Of a DNA stretch of 64,000 bases, positions 33,179-43,100 are shown in pieces; the first letter of the stretch is position 1; each line of letters starts with the position of its first letter. The notes below the pieces were generated by a model, which did no database searches, was not told the DNA's origin, and was given only the letters and a program-made list of their open reading frames with translations. Location of the stretch: assembly GCA_964557295.1 (NCBI GenBank), contig CAZKZP010000009.1:1-64000 (forward strand). The letters are read 5' to 3'. The translations under genes and the position numbers were made by a program. This stretch comes from JBFMHP01 sp964557295. Lineage in GTDB: Bacteria; Pseudomonadota; Gammaproteobacteria; RBG-16-57-12.

Positions 33179-34273
33179 ATGATCAAACGTCTAGCGATAT
33201 TACTGTTGGTGCTGCTGTTGGTGTTCGGCGGCATCTTCGGCCTGAAGTTCTACCAGCTGCGTCAGATGGCGGGAAAGATGGGCGCGCCGCCGCCGGCGAC
33301 GGTGGCCTCGACCACGGTGCAGAGCGAAGTCTGGCCGCAGTATCTGCGCGCGGTCGGCACGCTGGTGGCCAACCAGGGGGTGTTTGTCACCAATGAGGTG
33401 GTGGGACAGGTCAGCCGCATCGGGTTTGAATCGGGCGCGAAGGTCAAGCGCGGGCAGTTGCTGCTTGAGCTCGACAGCAGCGTGGACCAGGCGGAACTCA
33501 ATGGGCTGCTGGCCGAGCAGAAGCTGGCGGAATTGCAGCTCGAGCGCATGACGCGGCTGCTGCGCGATCACACGGTTTCCCAGGCCGATTACGATGAGGC
33601 GCGCGCGCGTGTCGACAGCAACGAGGCGCGCTTGGCGGCCAAGCGCGCGGTGACAGAGAAGAAGCAGATCCGCGCGCCCTTCTCCGGTCAGCTCGGCATC
33701 CGGCTGGTGGATCTGGGGGAGTATCTCGCCCCCGGTGCGCGCATCGTGGAGTTGCAGGCGGTCGATCCGATCCATGTCGATTTTGCCCTGCCGGAGCGCC
33801 ATTTCTCCCTGCTCGCCACTGGCCAGACGGTGACGATCGCGGTGCAGTCCTATCCCGGCAAGGTCTTCACCGGGAAGATCGCGGCCATCAATCCCGCGGT
33901 GGATGTCGGCAGCCGCACGCTGCGGCTGCGCGCCACCTTGAGCAATCCCGACGGGGTGCTGCGCCCGGGCATGTTCGCCGAGGTGCGCACGCTGTTGCCG
34001 GCGCAGGAGCAGGTGCTCACCCTGCCGCGCACCGCGATCACCTACAACCCCTACGGCGACGCGGTGTTCGTGATCATCGAACAGGACCAGCGTCCGACCG
34101 TGCAGCAGCGCCAGGTGCAGACCGGCGAGGAGCGTGAGGGACGTGTCGTTATCGTCAGCGGCCTGACCGCCGGTGAACAAGTGGTCAGCGCCGGACAGGT
34201 CAAGCTGCGCAACGGCATGCCGGTGCAGATCGACAACTCGGTGCAGCTCCCCTCGCAGGTGAAGCGGCCATGA
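33179..34273 (+). CDS. RND efflux periplasmic adaptor (membrane fusion protein)
   Basis: 364 aa. It is anchored by one N-terminal helix (LAILLLVLLLVFGGIFGLKF). It has the order typical of MexH/AcrA adaptors: beta-barrel and lipoyl half (GQVSRIGFESGAKVKRGQLL), a coiled-coil hairpin (about 100-165, AEQKLAELQLERMTRLLRD), second lipoyl half (IRAPFSGQLGIRLVDLGEYL) and membrane-proximal domain. It connects the inner-membrane pump to an outer-membrane channel. Its stop overlaps the pump start by ATGA, so the two are translated together. No TolC-type gene or regulator is adjacent. Confidence 0.94.
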   Translation: MIKRLAILLLVLLLVFGGIFGLKFYQLRQMAGKMGAPPPATVASTTVQSEVWPQYLRAVGTLVANQGVFVTNEVVGQVSRIGFESGAKVKRGQLLLELDSSVDQAELNGLLAEQKLAELQLERMTRLLRDHTVSQADYDEARARVDSNEARLAAKRAVTEKKQIRAPFSGQLGIRLVDLGEYLAPGARIVELQAVDPIHVDFALPERHFSLLATGQTVTIAVQSYPGKVFTGKIAAINPAVDVGSRTLRLRATLSNPDGVLRPGMFAEVRTLLPAQEQVLTLPRTAITYNPYGDAVFVIIEQDQRPTVQQRQVQTGEEREGRVVIVSGLTAGEQVVSAGQVKLRNGMPVQIDNSVQLPSQVKRP

Positions 34274-37200
34274 GATTCACCGACATCTTCATCCGCCGCC
34301 CCGTGCTGGCGAGCGTGATCAGCCTGCTGATCCTGGTCATAGGCTTGCGCTCCATCACCGCGCTGGAAGTGCGCCAGTATCCCGAGACCAAGAATACCGT
34401 GGTGACGGTGACGACCGCCTATCCCGGCGCCAGCAGCGAGCTGGTCAAGGGCTTCATCACCACGCCGCTGCAACAGGCCATCGCCGAGGCCGACGGCATC
34501 GATTACCTCGCGGCGCGCAGCACCCAGGGGCTCTCGCGCATCGAGGCGTACATGAAGCTCAACTACGATCCCAACGCGGCCGTGGCCGAGATCCAGGCCA
34601 AGGTGGCCAGCCAGCGCGGCGTGCTGCCCGCGGCGGCCGAGGATCCGGTGATCGCCTCTACCACGGGCGATACCACGGCGCTGATGTACATGGCCTTCTG
34701 GAGCGAGCGGATGAGCCCCGCGCAGATCTCCGATTATCTGCTGCGCGTGGTGCAGCCCAAATTGCAGGCGGTGCCCGGCGTGGCCAAGGCCGAGCTGATC
34801 GGCAACAAGACCTTCGCCATGCGCATCTGGCTCGACCCGGCGCGCCTCGCCGCGCAGGGAGTGACCGCCCAGGATGTGCGCCAGGCGCTGGAGAAAAACA
34901 ACTACCTCTCCGGCGTCGGGCAGTCCAAGGACCAGTTCGTCGCCATCAATCTCACCGCCACCACCGATGTGAGCAGCATCGAGGACTTCCGCAATCTGGT
35001 GGTGCGCCAGACCGACGGCGCCTTGGTGCGGCTGCGCGATGTGGCGCAAACCGAGCTGGGCTCGGCCGATTATGATTCGACCACCTGGTACAAGGGCAAG
35101 ACCGCGATCTTCATCGGCGTGTATCCCACCCCCGGCGCCAATCCGCTGACCGTGGCCGCGGGCGTGCACACGCTCATGCCCGCGCTCGAAAGCCAGCTGC
35201 CCGAGGGCCTGGGCGTGCGCATCCCGTATGACGCCAGCGAATACATCCAGCAGTCGATCGACGAGGTGTTCACCACCCTGGCCGAGGCGGTGTTGATCGT
35301 GCTGGCGGTGATCTTCCTCACCCTGGGTTCGATGCGCGCGGCCGTGATCCCGGCGGTGGCGGTGCCGCTGTCGCTGATCGGCGGGGCCTTTGTGATGCTG
35401 CTGCTCGGCTTTTCCATCAACCTGCTCACCCTGCTCGCCATGGTGCTGGCCATCGGCCTGGTGGTGGATGATGCCATCATCGTGGTGGAGAACGTGCACC
35501 GGCACCTCGAGATGGGCAAGGGGCGCCTCGAGGCCGCCCTCAGCGGCGCGCGCGAGCTGGCCCTGCCGATCATCGCCATGACCACCACGCTGGTGGCGGT
35601 GTATGCGCCGATCGGGTTCATGGGCGGGCTGGTCGGCACGCTGTTTACCGAGTTTGCCTTTGCCTTGGCGGGCGCGGTGCTCATCTCGGGCGTCGTGGCG
35701 CTCACCCTCTCGCCCATGCTCTCGGCCAAGGTCTTGCGGCCGGCCGCCGAGGCCGGGCGCTTCGAGCGGGGCGTCGAACACACCTTCATGCGCCTGGCCA
35801 GTGTGTATCAGCGCCTGCTGCACCGGGCGCTCGATCACATCCCCGAGATCGTGGTGTTTGCCGCCGTGGTGCTGGTGTCGATCTACTTCATGTTCGTCAC
35901 CAGCAAGAAGGAACTCGCGCCGGTGGAGGACCAGAGCATCCTGTTCTTCCAGGCCACGGCCCCGCAGACGGCCACCATCGAATACAACGAGGCCTATGTG
36001 CGCAAGATCGTCACCGCCTTCGAGAGCATGCCGGAATACCAGGAGAGTTTCCTGCTGCTGGGTCGAGGCGAGCCGACCACCACCTTCGGGGGATTCCGGA
36101 TGCCGCCACCTTCTGAGCGGGAACGCTCGCAGATGGAAATCATGCCTGAGTTACAGGGCAAGATCGCGCCGAATCCCGGTCTGCAGATCGCGGTGTTTCC
36201 GCGCCCCAGCCTGCCCGGTTCCGGCGGCGGGCTGCCGGTGCAGTTTGTCATCATCAGCGATGCCGATTACCGCGACATGACCGCGGTGGCCGATGAGCTG
36301 ATCGGGCGGGCCATGGGCAGCGGCAAGTTCATGTTCCTGCAGAAGACCGTGGAATTCACCAAGCCGCAGACCACCATCGTGATCGACCGCGACCGCGCCG
36401 CCGATCTCGGTATCAGCATGGAGGACATCGGCCGCAATCTCGCCACCCTGCTCGGCGGCAATTACGTCAACTGGTTCAGCCTGGCCGGGCGCAGCTACAA
36501 GGTCATCCCGCAGGCCGCGCGCGAGTTCCGTCTCGGCCACGACATGCTCAACGACTACTATCTGCGCAGCGCGAGCGGCGAGCTGGTGCCGCTGTCCAGC
36601 GTGGTTTCATTCGAGGATAAGGTCGAGCCCAGCCAGCGCACCCAGTTCCAGCAGCTCAACGCGGTTACCGTGCAGGGCGTGATGGCCCCGGGCATCCCGG
36701 TGGGTGACGCCCTCGCCTACCTGGAAACCCAGGCCCGCGAGTTCTTCCCGCGCGGCTACAGCTGGGACTACACCGGCGGCTCGCGCCAGTACGCGCAGCA
36801 AGGCAGCGCCCTGGTGCTCACCTTCTTCATGTCGCTGCTGGTGATCTATCTGGTGCTCGCCGCGCAGTTCGAGAGCTGGCGTGATCCGCTGATCATCCTG
36901 GTCTCGGTGCCGATGACCATCGCCGGCGCGATGGCCTTTATCACCCTCGGCGTCGCCTCGGTCAACATCTACACCCAGGTCGGATTGATCACCCTGATCG
37001 GCCTGATCGCCAAGAACGGCATCCTGATCGTGGAGTTCGCCAATCAGCTGCAACTGAAGGAAGGCTTGAGCAAGCGCGAGGCGGTCGAACGCGCCGCCGC
37101 GATCCGCCTGCGGCCGATCCTGATGACCACCGCCGCGATGATCGTGGCCATGGTGCCGCTGCTCGCCGCCAGCGGCCCCGGCGCGGTGAGCCGCTTCGAC

Positions 37201-37362
37201 ATCGGCCTGGTCATCGCCACCGGCTTAGGCATCGGCACCCTGTTCACGCTGTTCGTCGTCCCGGCCGTGTATGTCCTGCTGGCGCGCGTGCGCCAAGGCG
37301 AGGCGCGCGCGGTGAGTAACAACGAAGCGGAGATGTATGGCGAGCCGGAGAATGGGGGATGA
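34270..37362 (+). CDS. RND-family (HAE1) multidrug efflux permease
   Basis: 1030 aa proton-driven inner-membrane pump of the AcrB/MexI type. It starts with the standard FTDIFIRRPVLASVISLLIL helix, has two large periplasmic loops, and twelve predicted helices. The conserved helix-4 DD motif region reads GLVVDDAIIVVENVHRHLE, and the helix after the second loop has FESWRDPLIILVSVPMTIAG and a later GLIAKNGILIVEFANQLQ. It closely fits MexF/MexI-like pumps for organic compounds and dyes; the exact substrate cannot be told. Confidence 0.95.
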   Translation: MRFTDIFIRRPVLASVISLLILVIGLRSITALEVRQYPETKNTVVTVTTAYPGASSELVKGFITTPLQQAIAEADGIDYLAARSTQGLSRIEAYMKLNYDPNAAVAEIQAKVASQRGVLPAAAEDPVIASTTGDTTALMYMAFWSERMSPAQISDYLLRVVQPKLQAVPGVAKAELIGNKTFAMRIWLDPARLAAQGVTAQDVRQALEKNNYLSGVGQSKDQFVAINLTATTDVSSIEDFRNLVVRQTDGALVRLRDVAQTELGSADYDSTTWYKGKTAIFIGVYPTPGANPLTVAAGVHTLMPALESQLPEGLGVRIPYDASEYIQQSIDEVFTTLAEAVLIVLAVIFLTLGSMRAAVIPAVAVPLSLIGGAFVMLLLGFSINLLTLLAMVLAIGLVVDDAIIVVENVHRHLEMGKGRLEAALSGARELALPIIAMTTTLVAVYAPIGFMGGLVGTLFTEFAFALAGAVLISGVVALTLSPMLSAKVLRPAAEAGRFERGVEHTFMRLASVYQRLLHRALDHIPEIVVFAAVVLVSIYFMFVTSKKELAPVEDQSILFFQATAPQTATIEYNEAYVRKIVTAFESMPEYQESFLLLGRGEPTTTFGGFRMPPPSERERSQMEIMPELQGKIAPNPGLQIAVFPRPSLPGSGGGLPVQFVIISDADYRDMTAVADELIGRAMGSGKFMFLQKTVEFTKPQTTIVIDRDRAADLGISMEDIGRNLATLLGGNYVNWFSLAGRSYKVIPQAAREFRLGHDMLNDYYLRSASGELVPLSSVVSFEDKVEPSQRTQFQQLNAVTVQGVMAPGIPVGDALAYLETQAREFFPRGYSWDYTGGSRQYAQQGSALVLTFFMSLLVIYLVLAAQFESWRDPLIILVSVPMTIAGAMAFITLGVASVNIYTQVGLITLIGLIAKNGILIVEFANQLQLKEGLSKREAVERAAAIRLRPILMTTAAMIVAMVPLLAASGPGAVSRFDIGLVIATGLGIGTLFTLFVVPAVYVLLARVRQGEARAVSNNEAEMYGEPENGG

Positions 37363-37755
37363 AAATGGTGCCGAGTCTTGAGCGCAGTCTCGGCACTATG
37401 TTCAACCCGGACTTTCCATTAGCGATCTTCAGATGGCGAGGCCGGGGCTTGCGCCCACACGGCTCTTCATCAGTCTTTTCTATGTTGCCAAAATAAATTT
37501 TAAGCGAATTTATTTTTCTGAATCGAGTCTCATTTTTAATGCAATAAATCGATACGCTCGGTGACGCGGTGCAGCACCCGAGACATGGCATAGGATCTGC
37601 CGCTCTCACATTCTAATACACCTCACTTCATCGGGCCGAACGGGTCCCTCGCACGCCGATCGTTCAACGGCAATGAGGGAGAGTCAAGGCCAGAAGGTCT
37701 GGCTGTAATGTGTGAAAGGAGTCACAGGTGATATAGAAAACTGGAGGTGGTTACC
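37363..37755. other. Intergenic region, hairpin but no gene
   Basis: A stem (GTGCCGAG at about 37368-37375 with CTCGGCAC at 37388-37397) right after the pump gene may terminate its transcript. An AT-rich block near 37485-37550 probably contains promoters. No RNA gene or small protein was recognised. Confidence 0.5.
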
Positions 37756-38535
37756 ATGCAACACATCACTCATATCACCTCGATACCGCTCCCGGAGATA
37801 CGCCGTCTGCGCATCTCACAACCTTGGCACTGGCTGCGCGCCGGATGGCAGGATCTATGGCATGAGCCGTCGATCAGTCTCGGCTATGGCGCGGTTTGCG
37901 CCCTGTTCTTCGCCACGATCACACTGATGCTGATGCGCACGCAACGCTATGACATGGTCCTGGCGCTGGCCGCCGGATTTGTCTTCATCGGTCCGCTGCT
38001 GGCCGTGGGCCTATACGAGAAGAGCCGGCGCCTCGAAGCCGGCGAGCCGCTGAACATGCTCAAGATCGTCGGCGCTTGGCGGCGCAATGGCAGTCAGATC
38101 AGGGGTATCGGCTTGATCCTGATGTTGATCCTGATCGGTTGGGTTGCGCTCACTAATCTGCTGTTTGCGTTTCTGTTCCAGGTCGCGCCCCCCACGGGAG
38201 AGCAGTTTTTCAACACCCTGTTACTCACCAATCAGGGCCTGCCCTATCTGTTGGCCTTTGGGCTGATCGGTCTGGTGGCGGTCAGCGTCGTATTCGCCTT
38301 TACCTTCGTGGCGGTGCAATTGTTGCTGCACGATCCCAAGCGGGATGCGGTAAGCGCGGTATTGATCAGCTATGAAGCGGTGCGGGAAAACATGCGGGTC
38401 ACGGTGTGGTGGGCGATATTGATTGCGCTGTTGACCCTGCTAGGTGTGTCGACCTATTACTTCGCGATGTTCGTGATCTTTCCGCTGCTCGGTCATGCCA
38501 GTTGGCATGCCTATCGCGACACCATCGACGAATAG
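37756..38535 (+). CDS. DUF2189 family membrane protein
   Basis: 259 aa with about six predicted membrane helices (SLGYGAVCALFFATITLMLM, LALAAGFVFIGPLLAVGLY and later GIGLILMLILIGWVALTN, LPYLLAFGLIGLVAVSVVF, TVWWAILIALLTLLGVST). The N-terminal RISQPWHWLRAGWQDLWHEP and GPLLAVGLYEKSRRLEAGEP are hallmarks of DUF2189. Function unknown. GGAGG lies eight bases before the ATG at 37756. It is convergent with the next gene. Confidence 0.9.
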   Translation: MQHITHITSIPLPEIRRLRISQPWHWLRAGWQDLWHEPSISLGYGAVCALFFATITLMLMRTQRYDMVLALAAGFVFIGPLLAVGLYEKSRRLEAGEPLNMLKIVGAWRRNGSQIRGIGLILMLILIGWVALTNLLFAFLFQVAPPTGEQFFNTLLLTNQGLPYLLAFGLIGLVAVSVVFAFTFVAVQLLLHDPKRDAVSAVLISYEAVRENMRVTVWWAILIALLTLLGVSTYYFAMFVIFPLLGHASWHAYRDTIDE

Positions 38536-38551
38536 GTATCGAACTCAAATC

Positions 38552-38573
38552 GAGGGTGCGGTGACGCACCCTC
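38552..38573. terminator. Terminator hairpin in convergent junction
   Basis: GAGGGTGCG/CGCACCCTC stem with GTGA loop, followed by CGTTTATTG. It lies between the DUF2189 gene and the convergent CBS-like gene and can serve both. Confidence 0.7.
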
Positions 38574-38576
38574 CGT

Positions 38577-39347
38577 TTATTGTTTCAACTGCTGCGAGAT
38601 CTCCAGTAGCAGACTTGCGGTCAGCCGCGAACGATTGACCACGCCGGCAAAGCGTTTGCTGTCATCGATCACCGGCAGGGTGTCGGCATTCAAATCCTCC
38701 ATCAATTGCAGCGCCTGTTTCTTGTCGGCCGCCTGGGGCAGGGCGCTGTCTGCCGCAATGTATCCGGGCAGGCGTTGCAGGGATTTTTTATCGGAGGTAT
38801 TCAGCCATTCGGCGAAATCCTTTGCGCTGAATGGCGCGCGCGGATTCTTGAAGATGGCCGCGAGTTCACGTGCGCTCGCCATTGCGAAAAACGAGCCGTC
38901 GGCATCCTCGATGATCAGATAGCGCAAGAAGGGCTGCTCGGCCAGCAGCATGAAATATTCCTCGATCGCCGGCCCCCAATAACCGCCCTGCCCCAGCCGG
39001 AACAACAGGCCTTCGGTCTTCATCTCGATCAACCTGGGGATCTCCTCCACGCCGCGCTTGGGATCGAGGCGCAGCGGTTCGGCCGGCAGTCCGGTCAGCG
39101 GTGTGATCTGCGAGGTGATGGCCGATTCCGAGGCCTTCACGAAGGCGGTTTCGATCTTCACCCCGCCTTCGCCGATCTCGAATTTCTGCAACCGGCCGGT
39201 GACCAGCAGAAACACAATCACCGGCACGACCGCGACCACGATATCGGACGGCCTGACCTCGAATTTGCTGTTGCGGGCGCGCAGCAAAACCAGCAAGCCG
39301 AGGATCACGAGAAAACTGCCGATGGACAGGATGATGGTGGTTTGCAT
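38577..39347 (-). CDS. Membrane-anchored protein with CBS-like C-terminal domain
   Basis: 256 aa. Two N-terminal membrane helices (ILSIGSFLVILGLLVLL, DIVVAVVPVIVFLLVTG) are followed by a cytoplasmic region of about 200 residues. The C-terminal part (about 135-250: FLRYLIIEDADGSFFAMASARELAAIF ... ALQLMEDLNADTLPVIDDSKRFAGVVNRSRL) has the repeat pattern of a CBS pair, which usually binds adenine nucleotides. It may sense energy state at the membrane (inference). No close family named with certainty. Confidence 0.7.
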   Translation of the reverse strand: MQTTIILSIGSFLVILGLLVLLRARNSKFEVRPSDIVVAVVPVIVFLLVTGRLQKFEIGEGGVKIETAFVKASESAITSQITPLTGLPAEPLRLDPKRGVEEIPRLIEMKTEGLLFRLGQGGYWGPAIEEYFMLLAEQPFLRYLIIEDADGSFFAMASARELAAIFKNPRAPFSAKDFAEWLNTSDKKSLQRLPGYIAADSALPQAADKKQALQLMEDLNADTLPVIDDSKRFAGVVNRSRLTASLLLEISQQLKQ

Positions 39348-39716
39348 AATCGAACCCTCTTGTGGTGAGAACTCTGATTAATTCTAGGGAAGCGCAGATT
39401 AAACCCGGATTTTTTATTGGCGATCGTAGCGCGTGCAAGGCGATGAAGCGGTGCAAAAAATGCCAAAAAATTTTCGAGTCGCAGTCATTCTACGGTGCGA
39501 GAAACTTTTTGGCATTTTTTTGTGCAGAGGCGCCGGATTGACGGGTTGTCGTGGTGCGCGGATGAACAATCCGGCTTCACATTGCGATGGGTGTGCCAGC
39601 GCAGAAACGCTGAGGAATTTCAGGGCGAGACGGAGGATGGGGGGTAAGAATAGAACCGAGGACTGAGTTGGCTGCGCGCTGTTACTCAGTCCTCATCGCT
39701 CCATTCCTCCCGCAGT
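39348..39716. other. Intergenic region with a long inverted repeat
   Basis: No credible gene. It contains an imperfect inverted repeat of about 24 bp per arm, TGCAAAAAATGCCAAAAAAT (39452-39471) against CTTTTTGGCATTTTTTTGTGC (39506-39525), with roughly 30 bases between. It is unlike the other repeats of the window and has long A and T runs, so it could be a terminator or a protein-binding site. Confidence 0.6.
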
Positions 39717-40190
39717 TCAGCGGCTCCAGGTGTTTTCGCTGGAGCTGAACCCCCCGCTGTTGTCGCGATCCCAGCGTTTGGTGCCGGCGCTGGTGAGTTC
39801 CATCAGGCCATCGCTGGCCTGGGCCGTGCCGGCGATCGGGGTGGCGCGCAGGGTGTAGGCCGATGCGGTCTGGGCGGAAAAGCTCAGATTGTAGTACTTG
39901 GTGGCGCCGTCGAGCGGCGTTTGGTTGGGATAAACACCGCCTGCGCCCAAGGTCGCTGTCGCATAGGTGTTATTCGCCGTGAAAAATCGTTCCATCGCAT
40001 TGGCGGCGCTCACCAAGGCCCCCTGCGCGTCGGCGCGCCGCGATTTTCTCATCTGATCCAGATAGGAGGGGTAGGCGATCGTGGCGATGATGGCCACGAT
40101 CGCCACGGTGATCATGACCTCCACCAGGGTAAATCCTTTTACCCCGATCCGCGCGTGAAGGTCTTTACGGTTGGATGTTGAAGGACTCAT
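39717..40190 (-). CDS. pilE: Type IV minor pilin PilE-like (operon A)
   Basis: 157 aa prepilin. A long basic leader of about 18 residues ends at the prepilin peptidase site, G then FTLVEVMITVAIVAIIATIA, with the conserved Glu5. The body YPSYLDQMRKSRRADAQGAL is the PilE-type alpha-helix, and a ComP/PilE-like domain follows with TKYYNLSF. It overlaps the pilY1 stop by ATGA, so it is the last gene of operon A. GGAGAG lies five bases upstream. Confidence 0.93.
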   Translation of the reverse strand: MSPSTSNRKDLHARIGVKGFTLVEVMITVAIVAIIATIAYPSYLDQMRKSRRADAQGALVSAANAMERFFTANNTYATATLGAGGVYPNQTPLDGATKYYNLSFSAQTASAYTLRATPIAGTAQASDGLMELTSAGTKRWDRDNSGGFSSSENTWSR

Positions 40191-43100
40191 TGCACTCTCC
40201 AGATGGTTTTCGACGGTGAGAATCTCGAAGGCGTGGGTCCGCAGGCCTCGGTGCCTTCGATACATTTCATCGTGGTGTCCACACTCGTGGGATCGGTCGG
40301 GCTGGTGTCCTGCACGAGGATGGTTGGTGTCGAATGGATCCCGCCGCGCACAAAGGCCTTCTTCCGGTCATTCCGGACCAAGCTGGGATCGCCGTTCAGC
40401 TTGGTGGCGTCACCGGTCAGGTTGGTGCCCGGGGTGCCGTCCTTGGTGCTGATGTAGTAGAGGTACGACACACCTTGGCTGGGCGCGCAGCCGGTCGGTC
40501 CAGAAGCGGTGGGCGTATAGGTGGTAAACATCACCATGCCGCCCATCGTGACGGATTTCGCCAGCACCTTTTCGCCGACGAAATTGCCGCTGGCGTCATT
40601 CAACCAGATATAGAGCCCGTGCTTGCTGGCCAGTGCCGCGGTCTCCGCCGCGATCTCGGTTGAGGTGCCCTGCCCGATGAGGTTGCTGGTGGCGTCATAC
40701 AGCTCGCTCAGCGTGTACGTCGTGTACACGGCCTGCCCCGAGCTGTTGCGCGCCGGGCCGTAGACGTTGGGATCATGGATCACGAAGAGGGCGTCATGGA
40801 TATCGGTATTCAAGGGGTGCTCGCGATAGCCGGAGCCGATCGCGACGTTGAAGTAGGCGCCATTCTCGGACAGCGAGACATCCGGCGCGTAGTAGAAACG
40901 CCGGTTGCCGGCTGAGGTGCCATCGCCCAGCGCGGCGATGACGCCGCCGGTGGCAAGATCGGTGGCGCCGGTATTGGTCTTGTTGAGGTCGAAGCGCCAG
41001 ATCTGGCCGCCCATATCGCCCACATACAGCCGGTCCGAATAGCCATCGCCGTTGGCGTCGATGATGGAGACATCGGCGGGGATGCTGTAGTTCATGCTGG
41101 AGAAGACCTGGGTCGCCCCCGAGCCGGAGGGACCGGCCTGCCAGAGCCGGGCGCCGGTGTCGGCATCGACGATGAAGATGGCGCGGCCCACGGTGTCGTT
41201 GGTCACGGTGGTGTTGCTGTCCTGCGCGGTGTCATAGCCGCCGCCGAAGATGAGTACCGTCCTGTCGGCGCCGTTGTATTTGATCTTGGTTTTCAGCGCG
41301 GCCGACCAGCTTTGCGCCAGCTCGGCGAAATCACCGGCGCCGCCCTTGATCACCCACTTCAGCGTGGGCGCGCTGCGATTGCTGACATCGAGGGCATAGT
41401 AATTCCTGCCGCCGCGGCGCATGCCTTGATAGAGATAGGCGAAGTCACCACTGTCGGCTAGCGAGCCATTGCTGTTGGCGTCGTTGATCCAGGTGGTCAG
41501 CGGACCATCCATCCCATAGATGACCGGGATGCTCGCCGAGTTGTCATAGAGCGTGGCGAGATTGGGCAGCAATTCCTGCGGTGTGAATGAGAAGACCTCG
41601 CGGCCATCGTCGGTGTCGATCGCCACCAGATTGCCTTCGCTGGTGCCCGCGTACAATGTCATGTCGGGCGCGGCGCTGGTGCCGCCGTAGGTGATGAGCA
41701 CCGGCTTGGCGTGCAGCGGGGCGCCCATGAAGCGGCGGGCATCGGTCACATCGGTATCGTTGTCCTCATCGAGCAGATCGATGCCGCGGGTCCATTGCAG
41801 GATGGCGGTCCGGCGCTCGTCGGTCATCGCCGCATCGCCCAGCATGGCCTTGGTGACCGCCGCGTTGGACTCATCGAGCTTGTTGGCCACCGCCGCCAAG
41901 TTCGCATTGCTCGGCGCGGTGGAACCCGTGTAGGTATACGTGGTGCGTGGCAAGGTCAACTTGCTGGCCGCGCCGCCTTTCTTGGCCGAATCACCATCCG
42001 GGGCATCCGCGGTCGGTGTCCAGAAGCTGGTGGCCGACGACTTGAAGAATCCCGTGGCGGGGTCGACCGCATCGACGCCGTTGGCGTCTTCGATCAGCGC
42101 CGAGGTGCCCAGCTTGAAGCGCTTGATGTTGCCGTACCACTTCGGGTCTGACGACGGCAAAAACACGGCGAAATAGAGCTCATCGCGATGGGTGGAGCGG
42201 TTGAACGCATTCACCGAAACCGCGGGCGCGGTGAAGCTGGTGTTGACCGAAAGGATTTCCACCATGATGTTGTTGAACACATCCGCGAGTCCGGCTGTGC
42301 TGGTGGCGGTGTAGAACTTGCCGCCGCCCTTGTTCGCGGTGTTGAGCAAGAGTGTCTCCGCGGCCGTCGGCGGATCGGGTGGCGTGTGCACCACATCCTG
42401 GCCAAAGCCGATGGTGTAGGTGCTCACCTTCTGGTCGCCGTCGAGATCACTGCGGCAGTCCTTGGCATTCATGTAGTGCGCGAGTTCATCCATGCAGTTG
42501 CCCGTACAGTTGGCCGATCCGGTGACGGTGGAGAATCCGGGCAGCGCCTTGATGGCGGCATCGGCGTCGGTGTCGTAGGTCGGCTCGCCGTCGGTCAGGA
42601 AGACCACGAAGTTCTTTTGGCAGGGATAGGCGATCGGGCTCTGGTACTTGGTGGGGTCGCTGGGAGCCAGCACGCCGCTGACGTTGGTGCCGGGCGTGGA
42701 AGTGTTGCCGAACTTGACCTTGTCGCCACGGTAGAAGAGATAGGCCTCGTGCAAGGTCTCGGACAGCGGGGTGTAGCCGCTGGCGGTGAAGCCATTGACC
42801 GCGGCGACATAGCTGGCGCGATTGGCGTCGGTCAACTGCTGCATGGGCATGACGAAATAGCCGCCCTTGTTGAGGTCGGCGCTGCGCGCGTCATAGCGCA
42901 TGATCGCGATGTTGAGATTGCTGCCGAGGCTGTTGATCAGGTTGGTGTAGACCCGCTTTACGGAATCCAGGCGGCTGATGTTGGTCGATGCGGAGGCGCT
43001 GGCGCGCCAGTTGAGGTAGTTGCCGCTGTATGCCGTGTAGGTGCCGCCGGTCGCGGCCCAGGAGATGGCCTGGGAGATGTTGCTGGTCCATGCCGTGCTG

